From the NCBI RefSeq assembly GCF_030160835.1, contig NZ_BSPC01000052.1, positions 1-64,000 of the forward strand: 64,000 bases of DNA, read 5' to 3'. The notes below the pieces were generated by a model. The model worked only from the letters and a program-made list of their open reading frames with translations, was not told the DNA's origin and did not search any database. Position 1 is the first letter of the stretch; each line of letters starts with the position of its first letter. Shown one piece after another: positions 36,546-45,700 of the stretch. Source of the stretch: Labrys miyagiensis (GTDB taxonomy: Bacteria > Pseudomonadota > Alphaproteobacteria > Rhizobiales > Labraceae). A program made the position numbers and the translations under genes.

Positions 36546-37625
36546 ATGGCGTTGCAATCAAAAAGTTTCGGCGGCGACAGCAAGCTCGAGGCCGCGGCCG
36601 TTTCCGATCCGGCCCATATTTTGCGAGGGGCCTCCGGCGAGCATGTCTCAAAAATTCAGCGGGCTCTCATGCAATTGTTCGACCAAGCGGCCATTGAACG
36701 TCCGGAGCTGAGCGACGCCTCTTATGGCGATTCGACCGAGAAAACGGTGAAGGCCTACAAGTCGCGCAAGGACCAGGAGATCATCAACCACACCTATCAG
36801 TCGAGCCCGGATGCGATCGTCGGCAAGATGACGATGGCCAAGCTCGATGGGGAACTGGTCGAAAAGGAGAAGGATGATCCGGATTATTTCTTCTTCAGGG
36901 ACGCGCAAAAGGAATTGGTCAAAGCCGACATTGCCCGCGCCAGAGTCATGGTGGGCAATGTGGTGGCGAGGCTTCGGCTGGTGGGGGGAATTGGGCCGGA
37001 CGGCGGCCTGCTCATCATGCCGCGCAACTACCTTTATTATGAAACGAAGCTGAAGATCCTGAATGTCTTCCACATCAATTCATTTCGCGATGACGATTTG
37101 CCCGCGCCACAGGACATTGTGGCACGGCTGACCCGGGAATTTTCAGGCTTCAGGGGGCTGCCGGCGCAAGCGGGTGACGTCTCCGACCAGATCAACTTCT
37201 CGGTTCTGTTGGAGAATTTCGCTAACCTCCAGGCGAGCCTGGACCGCCCGTTCAATCGGGAATTCTACACGATGGGAACGTTTCGGGGAGCGCCCCTGAG
37301 CTTCTATGCCGCCTTCGTCGATGCGCGCAACCCGAAGGACGAGACCGTCCGGTTCACTCGCAACTATTTTGACGAACGGATTATGCCGACGCAGGACGAT
37401 CGAGCCGTCACGGTGGCTCATGAACGCTGCCACACGATCTTCCGCGCCAAGGGCCACCCAGGCACGGGCGACAATCCCTTCTGCGTGACCCCGCATCTTG
37501 GAGATCCAAACGTGACATCCTCCGAGGAAGCGCTGATGAACCCTTATTGCTACGAATGGTTCATCGTTTCGATGCAACCGACCTATCTTCCAAGGCAAGA
37601 TCGAAACAACGGATGCGGCACGTGA
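36546..37625 (+). CDS. Peptidoglycan-binding domain plus HExxH metallopeptidase, candidate T6SS effector
   Basis: A 359-residue protein with no signal peptide. Residues about 25-105 resemble a peptidoglycan-binding domain (ILRGASGEHVSKIQRALMQL, YGDSTEKTVKAYKSRK, IVGKMTMAKLD). The C-terminal half contains TVAHERCHTIFRAKGH, giving the zinc motif H292-E-R-C-H296, with later His, Glu and Cys residues as possible third ligands (H304, H317, E337). It sits between clpV and PAAR in the T6SS operon, the classic place for a spike-loaded cargo. A wall-targeting peptidase or amidase delivered by the PAAR/VgrG tip is the favoured inference. No convincing immunity gene is present next to it. Confidence 0.65.
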   Translation: MALQSKSFGGDSKLEAAAVSDPAHILRGASGEHVSKIQRALMQLFDQAAIERPELSDASYGDSTEKTVKAYKSRKDQEIINHTYQSSPDAIVGKMTMAKLDGELVEKEKDDPDYFFFRDAQKELVKADIARARVMVGNVVARLRLVGGIGPDGGLLIMPRNYLYYETKLKILNVFHINSFRDDDLPAPQDIVARLTREFSGFRGLPAQAGDVSDQINFSVLLENFANLQASLDRPFNREFYTMGTFRGAPLSFYAAFVDARNPKDETVRFTRNYFDERIMPTQDDRAVTVAHERCHTIFRAKGHPGTGDNPFCVTPHLGDPNVTSSEEALMNPYCYEWFIVSMQPTYLPRQDRNNGCGT

Positions 37626-37696
37626 TGAACCGCGCCGGGCCAGTCTTTGAGGAGCCTCATTTCTGGTTCGGCCTCGAATATGAGCTTTCGCCATGA
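37625..37696 (+). CDS. Tiny ORF overlapping the metallopeptidase stop
   Basis: ATG at 37625 overlaps the upstream TGA (TGATG) and encodes 23 residues, MNRAGPVFEEPHFWFGLEYE and a short end. The overlap is the arrangement expected of a coupled gene, but the product is too short to judge. It could be a truncated immunity gene or chance. Confidence 0.2.
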   Translation: MNRAGPVFEEPHFWFGLEYELSP

Positions 37697-37801
37697 GTGT
37701 GAGAGCGATCCCGGACGGTCCTGCGTCTGAAGATCGTCATATGAGGTTCCATCCCCACAACAGGGGTGTCCAGAGCAGCGCAACCTTGATATTCTCACGC
37801 C

Positions 37802-38092
37802 ATGGGACAACCCGCTTCACGTCTGGGCGATATGCACGTCTGTCCGCAGGTGACGGTGCTGGTGCCGCATGTCGGCGGCCCCATCGTGATGGGGGCCTTC
37901 ACCGTCCTCACCGGCGGGCAACCGCAGGCGCGCGTTGGCGACCTCTGCATTTGCGTCGGCCCACCGGATGTGATCGCATTGGGGTCCATGACCGTCCTTG
38001 TAAGCGGGCAGATGGCGGCACGCATCGGCGATCTTACGGCTCATGGCGGCACCATTGTGGGCATGTGTCCGACGGTCCTCATCGGCGGATAG
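37802..38092 (+). CDS. PAAR-domain spike-tip protein
   Basis: A 96-residue PAAR protein that should cap the VgrG trimer and sharpen or load the T6SS spike. It has the repeated pattern PASRLGDMHVCP, GGPIVMGAFTVLTGG, ARVGDLCICVGPPDVI, VLVSGQMAARIGDLTAHGG and GCPTV-like ending, with the histidines and cysteines that bind zinc at the tip. It follows the candidate effector, supporting that protein's delivery. Confidence 0.9.
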   Translation: MGQPASRLGDMHVCPQVTVLVPHVGGPIVMGAFTVLTGGQPQARVGDLCICVGPPDVIALGSMTVLVSGQMAARIGDLTAHGGTIVGMCPTVLIGG

Positions 38093-38110
38093 CTGGCTGG
38101 AGCGTTGTGC

Positions 38111-38200
38111 GTTCGGATTGAATCACCACGAACAGAAAATGCTTTTGGTGCCAACGAGTTAATCTGAAAATCCGCTCCGGCCTGAATGCATTTTGCTCTA
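38111..38200. repeat. T6SS intergenic repeat, variant B copy
   Basis: TTCGGATTGAATCACCA... through GAAAATCCGCTCC to GCATTTTGCTCTA. It fills the gap between the convergent PAAR and kinase genes; its right edge CTA (38198-38200) is the reverse complement of the kinase's TAG stop. The same variant recurs at 41064 and 58733. Confidence 0.6.
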
Positions 38201-41044
38201 TTGGTCGCGCAGCTTCACGAATCCCACGGCCGTCGTCACGTCCTTCGCATTCGCGATCTCCGCAAGGAAGGGCGCGATGAAATCATCCGCCGCGAAGGCA
38301 TCCTGCGAGTTTATGCTGATCAGTGGCCTCGAGGAGGCGACAGCGAACACCAGCATGGGATAGAAAGGCGGCCGGCTTTCTCCATCGACCTTGGCCGGTG
38401 CGGAAAGGCTGAGTCCAGCCTCCATCGCGCCCGTCTTCATGGTGATGCAGGAAGCGCAAAGGCGGTTGATGTTCTGGATGCCGCCCTGATAGTCCATCGC
38501 GAACAGATAGATATTGCGCTCGCCCGCACCGGTGACTGAGACGGTGAGGGGATCTCCCGCTGCGCCCGTATCGGCGTCGCTCCCGCGGATGTCGGACTTG
38601 CTCAATGCGAGGTTCAGTGGCGGCGCCCCCGGAACCGACATCCGCCGCAGGGCGCTGACAAAGGCGCATTGCTGATCGGAAACGGGATCGAGCGTCACCG
38701 CCGGCGCAAAACCAGCCTTTTGCTTGAACGCGTCGCTGAAGCTTTGGCTCGCCTGAGCCGTTCCCACGGCGGTGATGGTCGCGGCGGTGGCGCTCACATT
38801 GTCCGCCGTAGCGGCAAAGCAGCTATCCGCGCCGAAGCCGGTCACGAAATCCTGCAGCACGGTCGGAGAGAGCGACGTGATGGGCGGCGGTTTGGCGCTG
38901 CCTATGGTAGCCTTGGCCTTGGTCAGAAGGTCTTCGGGACAATCGGCGCCACATTGATCGACGAACCGCTTGAGCGCGGCAACATTCGTGCCGGCAACTG
39001 TAAGCTGGGCGGCCAGGCGATCATGGCGCCCAGCCTGCTCCTTCAGGGCACTGATCTGTCCCTGGGCCTGCTGAGCGAGATCTCCCGGACAATCAGCGCC
39101 GCACCGATCGAGGAAGCTTTGCAAGGCAGCCATATTTTGGCCCGCGCCTGAGAGCTGCAAAGCCAGGCTATCGTGGCGCGCCGCCTGCTGCTTCAGGCCA
39201 TTGATCCGCTGCTGGGCCTGCTGGGCGAGATCAGCCGGGCAGTTCGCGCCACACTGATTGAGGAAGCTTTGCAGGGCGGTCATGTCCTGGCCCGCGGCCG
39301 AAAGTTGAGCCGCCAGCCGGTCGTGGCGAGTAGCCTGTCCCTTGAGGGCATTGATCTGCTGCTGGGCCTGTTTGGCAAGATCGCCCGGACAATCGGCGCC
39401 GCACTGGTCGAGGAAGCTTCGCAGGGCGGTTATGTCCTGGCCAGCGGCCGAAAGTTGGGCCGCCAGGCGATCATGACGCGCCGCCTGCTCCTTCAGGGTA
39501 TTGATCCGCTGCTGAGCCTGCTTTGCAAGATCATCCGGGCAATCCGCGCCGCACTGGTCGAGAAAGCTCTGCAGGGCAGAACCATCCTGGCCGGCGGCCG
39601 AAAGCTGCGCCGCCAGGCGATCATGGCGCGCCGCCTGCTCCTTCAGGGTATCGATACGCTCTTGGGCCTGCTTCTCAAGATCATCCGGGCAATCAGTGCC
39701 GCACTGATCGAGAAAGCTCTGTAGGGCAGACCTATCCTGGCCAGCGGCCGAAAGCTGCGCCGCAAGGCGATCACGGCGCGCGCCCTGCTCCTTCAGGGTA
39801 TCGATACGCTGCTGGGCCTGCTGGGCAAGATCCTTCGGGCAATCGGCGCCGCACTGGTCGAGAAAGCCCTGCAGGGCAGAACGATCCTGGCCGGCGGCCG
39901 AGAGCTGGGCTGCCAGGCGATCGTGGCGTGCAGCCAGGGCAGCCTGACTGTCGCCGTCTGGTGGTTTATTGTCTGGCTGTTTGGCGATCGGCGTTTCGCT
40001 CGAAAACATACTGCCATGCGTGTAGATCCAGCCGCCCAACGCGCCGATGCCGATCACCGCGACAATGGCGATGGCGAAGATCGCGTTGCGCAGGGCATAA
40101 GACGGCTGTGCCGGCGTGACTTCGACCGATTTGGCAGCGGCAGCCTTCGGTTTTTCGGCTTTCGGCTTGGGCGATGATGGCTGGGCGTCGGGCCAATCCC
40201 GGATGGCCGCCATGTCGGCGGGTCGCTTGGCCGGATCCGGCGTCAGCATCGCCGATAGCACCGGATGGAACTGCTTGGGGATGCCGCTGAGATCGGGCAC
40301 GCTGCGGCGCTTTTCGATGATGTCGACCTGCGTGCCGCTCATCTCGAGTGGCCGGCCGCGCATGGCCGCCGCCATTACCAGGGCAAGGCTGTAAATGTCC
40401 GATTTGGGCGTGACCTCGCCGCCATAAAGGCCGAGCTGCTCGGGCGAAACATAGTTGTATTTTCCCGCAAAGCTGCCGCCCAACAGCGTTTCGCCGCCGA
40501 CATTGGCGGAACGGGCAATGCCGAAGTCGATGATCTTGGCGTTCTGGACCAGGCCGTCCGGCAGGATGACATTGTCAGGCGACATGTCGCGATGAATGAC
40601 ACCAGCAGCATGGGCGCGATGCAGCCCGTCGGCGAGCCGGCGCAGCAACGGCATGAATTCCGATGCGGGGAGTGGGGCGTTCTTCACATGCGCCGCGAGC
40701 GACGGCCCGTCGACGAACTCCATCGCCAGATAAGGCCGCGAAATCGCCGGATCGATCGAGAAGACATAATAGCGGACGATGGCGTCGTGATAGAGGTGGT
40801 TGAGGATGCGGGCTTCCTTGCGGAACAGGCCAAGGATCGTCTCGTCTTGCGCGAATTCGGGCAGGACGATCTTGATCGCCACCGGATCGCCGGTCTGGAT
40901 GTTGTGGCCCTTGAACACCTCACCCATACCACCGACGCCGAGAAGTGAATCGATGCGGTAGGTCTGATTGAGTTCCGTGCCGATGCTCACGGCCGAGCCG
41001 CGCATCGCGATTCGGGTTCTGTCATCGTCCACATGCGGCTCCAT
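38198..41044 (-). CDS. T6SS-associated Ser/Thr kinase with repeated cysteine-pair ectodomain (PpkA-like)
   Basis: A 948-residue transmembrane kinase. The cytosolic kinase domain (about 30-285) has the glycine loop GVGGMG (36-41), K58, HRD (151-153, as HRDMSPDN) and DFG (173-175). A proline/lysine linker leads to one membrane span (about 319-341). The ectodomain has seven tandem 50-residue repeats (about 372-720), each with LAAQLSAAGQD and FLDQCGADCP. The C-terminal part (about 730-948) resembles DUF4384-like modules (IYLFAMDYQGG). In Agrobacterium-type systems PpkA phosphorylates TssL to activate secretion. It is transcribed with, or next to, the PP2C phosphatase and tagF. Confidence 0.88.
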   Translation of the reverse strand: MEPHVDDDRTRIAMRGSAVSIGTELNQTYRIDSLLGVGGMGEVFKGHNIQTGDPVAIKIVLPEFAQDETILGLFRKEARILNHLYHDAIVRYYVFSIDPAISRPYLAMEFVDGPSLAAHVKNAPLPASEFMPLLRRLADGLHRAHAAGVIHRDMSPDNVILPDGLVQNAKIIDFGIARSANVGGETLLGGSFAGKYNYVSPEQLGLYGGEVTPKSDIYSLALVMAAAMRGRPLEMSGTQVDIIEKRRSVPDLSGIPKQFHPVLSAMLTPDPAKRPADMAAIRDWPDAQPSSPKPKAEKPKAAAAKSVEVTPAQPSYALRNAIFAIAIVAVIGIGALGGWIYTHGSMFSSETPIAKQPDNKPPDGDSQAALAARHDRLAAQLSAAGQDRSALQGFLDQCGADCPKDLAQQAQQRIDTLKEQGARRDRLAAQLSAAGQDRSALQSFLDQCGTDCPDDLEKQAQERIDTLKEQAARHDRLAAQLSAAGQDGSALQSFLDQCGADCPDDLAKQAQQRINTLKEQAARHDRLAAQLSAAGQDITALRSFLDQCGADCPGDLAKQAQQQINALKGQATRHDRLAAQLSAAGQDMTALQSFLNQCGANCPADLAQQAQQRINGLKQQAARHDSLALQLSGAGQNMAALQSFLDRCGADCPGDLAQQAQGQISALKEQAGRHDRLAAQLTVAGTNVAALKRFVDQCGADCPEDLLTKAKATIGSAKPPPITSLSPTVLQDFVTGFGADSCFAATADNVSATAATITAVGTAQASQSFSDAFKQKAGFAPAVTLDPVSDQQCAFVSALRRMSVPGAPPLNLALSKSDIRGSDADTGAAGDPLTVSVTGAGERNIYLFAMDYQGGIQNINRLCASCITMKTGAMEAGLSLSAPAKVDGESRPPFYPMLVFAVASSRPLISINSQDAFAADDFIAPFLAEIANAKDVTTAVGFVKLRDQ

Positions 41045-41063
41045 CGGCGATCATTATCGCGTC

Positions 41064-41160
41064 TTACTTTCAGCATGATTGATCAACAATCGCAAAAGGC
41101 TTTTGATAGCAATGAGTTAATTCGTAAATCCGCTCCTGCCAGGGCGCATTTTGCTTTAGC
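41064..41160. repeat. T6SS intergenic repeat, variant B copy
   Basis: Reads TTACTTTCAGCATGATTGAT, then AATCGCAAAAGGCTTTTGAT, AATCCGCTCC and GCGCATTTTGCTTTAGC. It fills the 111-bp gap between kinase start and phosphatase stop. The edge TTA (41156-41158) supplies the phosphatase TAA stop. Confidence 0.6.
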
Positions 41161-41923
41161 GCATCACAACCGTTGTTGCCCCTTTGGCGACGACGTTGAC
41201 CACGACAACCGAGATGTTGTCCTTGCCTCCGCGCGCCAAAGCGAGCTCGAGAAGTTCGTGGCTTGCCCGGTTTGCGCTGAGCCTGCTGCTTCTTGCGAGG
41301 ATTTCCTCATCGTTCACGTGGCCGGTCAGGCCATCGCTGCACAGCACAAAACAATCGCCCGACCTTACCACACCGCTCGCATGCTCCAGTTGAAAATCGT
41401 CGATGGCGCCGACCGCGCGGGTGATCACATTCCGCCGTGGCCAGCTTGCCGCCTCGGCCTTGCTGATCACGCCGCGATCCACCAATTCCTGGACTTCGGT
41501 GTGGTCATGCGAGAGCTGTTCTATGCTGGCGTCCCGCACCAGGTAGCAGCGGGAGTCACCCGCCCAGAGGCAGCAATAATTCGCCTTGTGGATCAGCAGA
41601 GCCGCAACCGTCGAACCGACGATGCGATCGGCGTTGCCATTGGACCTCGACAGGAGTTCCGCATTGACCGCGCCGATGCCACGTCGGAAGGCCTCGGTGA
41701 GTTCCATCAGGGAGGTGCCCTTGCCGAGGCCCCGTGCCGTCTCCGCGATCATCGCACTGGCAAGATTGCCGTCGCGATGGCCGCCCATGCCATCGGCTAC
41801 GAGCCAGATGCCGCGCTCGCCATCGGTAAAAATACTGTCCTCGTTGACAGGGCGCACATTTCCGGGATGCGTGATCGCGGCCGTTTCGAACTTGAGCTTG
41901 TCACCAGCGGCCCACGGGTCCAT
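41156..41923 (-). CDS. PP2C-family protein phosphatase (PppA-like)
   Basis: A 255-residue metal-dependent Ser/Thr phosphatase opposing the T6SS kinase. Metal-site motifs are present: RPVNEDSIF, VADGMGGHRDG, CLWAGDSRCYL, LCSDGLTGHV and GGKDNISVVVV. The start MDPWAAGD overlaps the tagF stop by one base (TGATG), indicating coupling; a longer upstream frame lies inside tagF and is unlikely. Confidence 0.9.
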   Translation of the reverse strand: MDPWAAGDKLKFETAAITHPGNVRPVNEDSIFTDGERGIWLVADGMGGHRDGNLASAMIAETARGLGKGTSLMELTEAFRRGIGAVNAELLSRSNGNADRIVGSTVAALLIHKANYCCLWAGDSRCYLVRDASIEQLSHDHTEVQELVDRGVISKAEAASWPRRNVITRAVGAIDDFQLEHASGVVRSGDCFVLCSDGLTGHVNDEEILARSSRLSANRASHELLELALARGGKDNISVVVVNVVAKGATTVVMR

Positions 41924-42594
41924 CAGACCATCTCCCCCGTCATCAGAAATGCGAAGAACTGGGCGCTGGGCTTGCCCTCGACGACCACGAGCCTGGCCGG
42001 ATGCCCACCCTCGCCACCATGCGTCCACCAATAGCTGCGCCCGCCGTTTCGTGCTTCCCCATCCGCCATGTCGAGCGAGTTAAAGGCGTCCGCGACCGGG
42101 ATGTCGCCGCCAGGCCATATGAACAGGCCACTGTCTCGCTGGGGCGGCGCCACACGAGGCGCAATCGGTGGGAAGGGGAGGTTTGCGAGCAGATCTGATG
42201 GCTCGCGCTCGAAATGGTCGTCCAGCATGTGAAGTAGGAAGCGCTCGCAATCCTCATGCCAATGATCGAGGCCCCGCGAGGGGGGCGGCTCCAGATACAT
42301 ATCGGCCGGTTCGCAGGCGCAGACCGTCAGCGGGAAGTAGCGGCCGACCCCGTCCACGGATGCCATCAGCGCGCCGGTCACCGTACTTCCAAAGATCCGC
42401 CGGCCGCACCAGAAGCGCCAGATCGGAAAGCCCAGGAAGATATCCTGCCAGCGATCGCCGAGCGCGTGCCGGCTGGCGGCAACCGCGGCCTGCAGCCACT
42501 CCTCCCACTGGTCCAGAAAAGGCCGCTGCATGTTGTACGACACGAAGTCGCGCTTCGAGGGCAGCTTTCCGAACATGGCGCAGGTTGTCGTCAT
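41923..42594 (-). CDS. tagF: T6SS repressor-type accessory protein TagF (ImpM family)
   Basis: A 223-residue cytosolic protein with the family opening CAMFGKLPSKRDFVSYN, then FLDQWEEWLQ, WRFWCGRRIFG and DGVGRYFPLTV. In other systems TagF represses assembly post-translationally, partly by binding Fha. It forms a cluster with the phosphatase and kinase. Unlike some homologues it is not fused to the PppA domain here. Confidence 0.9.
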   Translation of the reverse strand: MTTTCAMFGKLPSKRDFVSYNMQRPFLDQWEEWLQAAVAASRHALGDRWQDIFLGFPIWRFWCGRRIFGSTVTGALMASVDGVGRYFPLTVCACEPADMYLEPPPSRGLDHWHEDCERFLLHMLDDHFEREPSDLLANLPFPPIAPRVAPPQRDSGLFIWPGGDIPVADAFNSLDMADGEARNGGRSYWWTHGGEGGHPARLVVVEGKPSAQFFAFLMTGEMV

Positions 42595-42604
42595 GATGAC
42601 ACGC

Positions 42605-42712
42605 CCTAAAGCAAAATGCGTTCAGCGAGAAACGGTCTTCCAGATCAACTCGTCGGCCTCAAAGCATTTTGTGATTCCTGGCGATTCGATCTGACGGGAG
42701 AACGCTCTAAAG
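42605..42712. repeat. T6SS intergenic repeat, variant B, inverted copy
   Basis: Starts CCTAAAGCAAAATGCGTTCA and ends GAGAACGCTCTAAAG, filling the gap between tagF and tssM. Its edge CTA (42707-42709) is the tssM stop codon in reverse complement. Confidence 0.55.
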
Positions 42713-45700
42713 ATCCTTGGGGCAGGCGAATTTGAACTTGGAGAGGAGTGTGAAGGGATTCTCGGTACTATCGACAGTGAGCTGATAGGTGACCCCCGTG
42801 CCGCCGACGACCAAACTAACGGTCGTCTTGCCATTGGATTGGGCAAAAGTGCCCTTCTGCAACAGGCGATAAAGGGCCCAGGCGCCGTCAAAACTCATGG
42901 AAGGCGTCTTGCCGTCGGCTTCCGGCATGGTGATCGATGCCGTGCCGTCCGGCGAGCTTCCAGGCCATTCGAAATCGTGGCGTGTGGGGACGCCGAACAC
43001 GCTGTCCATCTTCGCGCCATTGACCTCGAAGGTCACTGACGTGGCCTTCTGGCTTGCCGGCAGCGTGGCGAGCGTGAGTTTCACGTTGGGGGCGCTGCCC
43101 GCGCCGGTGAAGAAGGCCTCCTTGATGCGGGAGGCGTTCTGGAATTGTTGCAGCGTGTCGGGCGAGAGCTGCCGGCTGAGTTGCGAAGTCTGCTTCCAAG
43201 CCCAGGCCGTCGGGCGTGAGGTGTCGACGAGCGCGGCGAGTTTCTGGCTGTAGAAAGTGTCGAAGACGCCGTGCGGCCCGAACAACCGGCCGAAATCCCC
43301 CATCGGCACGTCCTGCTTGCTCTTCGGGTCGAATGGATATTTGCCGCCGGTGATCTTGAGGCATTCGCTGGTCACCGTGCCCTTCATGTCGCTCTCGAGA
43401 TCTTCCACCTTTCCAACAAGGATCTTTTGGTAGAACTCATCCATGGTGACTTTGAACATGGTGCTGAAAGGCGGGTCGAGCTGCGAGGACAGGGTGTTGA
43501 TGCCGCTGAGGGCATCCTGCATGTTCTTCTGGCCCTGCGCCGCCCCGTCGACATTCTGCTTATCGAGCACGCTCTGATAGAGGCTCTTCAACTGGTCGAC
43601 GAGCAGGTCGATCTGGCTCTTGTCGCCCTTCTTCTCGGCGAAATCCTGATAGCGGCGGAATTGTTGCTGGATGATGGCGCCCGGCACGAAGGGGGGATCC
43701 ACATTGCCGCCGCGCCCCGCGGACTTCCTGGCTGCGTCGAGGCCCTTATTCGCCAGACTGCCGAGCCTGCCTGCCGCCCGGATGGCCGCCTTTCCGGCCA
43801 CGTCCGCGAGCTTGCCGTTAATATCGTTGCCCCCCGCCGCCTGCCTTGCTTCGGTCAGCTTGGTCTCCGATGAAATCGACTCGAGCAGCAGCTTGATCGG
43901 CGAGGCCGCGCCAGAGGCGGCGCGTAGCGTGGCATAGTCCTGCTGGTCGTCGGCGAAACTGTTGAGCTTCAGCCGCCCGAGGACCGAGGTCCAGGTCTTG
44001 AGGAATTCCCGATCGTAGATGTTGTAGAGATCAGGCTCGAGATTGCGATATTGCTCGTCGATGGCCTGGGTGCTGCCCACGTCGCCCAACACCCAGCGCT
44101 CGTTCTGCAGAAGCTGGATGACATCATCCCTCTTGTCGAGGAACAGGTTGTAAAAGCCGTCATAGGTGAACAGCGCCGGGATGCCGAGGGCCGCGATATC
44201 CGAGCCATCATTGGTGCTGAACACCGCGGTGGCATCAGGGCCGCCACGTATCTCCACCATCCAGTCCTTCACGGTCGTGCCACGCGCTTCCGACCTGATG
44301 ATCGCAAAAGCCCGCTCGGCCAGTGGTAGCCGTGCCAATGCGGCCTGGCTCGATTTCACCAGAGTACCGTCGAGGGCGATCTGGCGCGTCGGCGTGCTCT
44401 CGATGCTGAGCATGGCGTCGAGGTGCCGGTTCAGGCTGTCGCGCACGGCCTTGTTGGGCTCGCCCGGATAGAGGCTTTCCCATTCGCCCTGCATCCAGTC
44501 CTTGATCAGGTTTGTTTGGACCGGAATAGTGGGATCGCCCCCCAGCATCATATAGATCTTGAGTGGATCATAGAGTTCGTCGGGCTTGTCCTGCAGATCC
44601 GCCAGGTGTTTCTCCAGGTAGAAGAGGATGCGTGGACGCAGCAGCCGATCGAGGCCGTCGCGATAGGCCGCGACGCTCGCCGTGCCCACATGCTTCTGCT
44701 GCCCCAGCCCCAGCGTCTCGCTCACCTGCGGCTCGGTGTCGACCTTGTCATAGCCCCACGGGAAGGCGCGCAGCTTGTCGAGCGGCTTGATGACGCGAAG
44801 GAAATCGGCGTCGTTGATGGGATCCTCCTGGAGCAGTGCCGCCGTGTCGCCCGCATAGCTGGCCGAAGCGACATTGGTCTGGTCGATCAGCCCCTTGTTG
44901 GCGTAGTAGCTGTTGGCCCAGCCGGCGAGCGCGGCCAGGGTGACGCCGGCGACGAGCACATAGCCCGAGGTGCGCAACAGGAAACGGCGACGCACGGCGG
45001 CCGCGTTGGTGGAGACCCAGCCGGCTTCCCCGAACACCACCTTGGTCAGCAGATGTTCGAGGAAGTAGCTCTTCGCGCGCCCGGAATAGGCGATGCTGGC
45101 GCCGGCCTGCAGCCCGAGATCGCGCGACAGCGAGCCCAGCAGCTGGTCGATCGGCGTGCCTTCCTGGGTGCCGGAGGAGAAGTAGAAGCCGCGCAGCGCC
45201 GCGCTGGTCTGGTAGCGGGTCGGCTCGAAGATCTGGGCGAGGAAGCGGGTGATGGTGGGCTTGAGCGTGGCCAACTGGGACGGCAGGCCCATGAGCCGCA
45301 CACGCGACACGGGATCCGGCTCCTCTTGCAGGCGATCGGGCAGTTCGGTGGTGAGTCTCGAGATCAGAAGGTCGATCTCGGGTCCGACATCACCGACACG
45401 GTTTTCCTTCTTGTTCTTGGTCTGGAAGGTCGCTCCCCAGACGGCCTTGCGCTCTTCGGAGTCGAGATTGCCGAAATATTCCATGAAGCCGGCGATGAGG
45501 TCGGCCTTGGTGAAGATGACATAAACCGGAAAATCGACCTGCAGGCGGTTGTTGAGTTCGGCCAGGCGCTTGCGGATGGCGACGGCGTGAGCGCCGAGCT
45601 CGGCCTCCTTGAGCCCCAGCAGGTCACCGATGCTGATGGCCACCAGCACGCCGTTGATCGGCTGGCGCTCGCGATGGCGCTTGAGGAGATCGAGAAAGGC

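Noticed and set aside
38900-39950. Regular direct repeats that could be mistaken for a CRISPR or satellite array
   Set aside because: The 150-bp unit is in frame and encodes the 50-residue kinase ectodomain repeat, with no short spacers.
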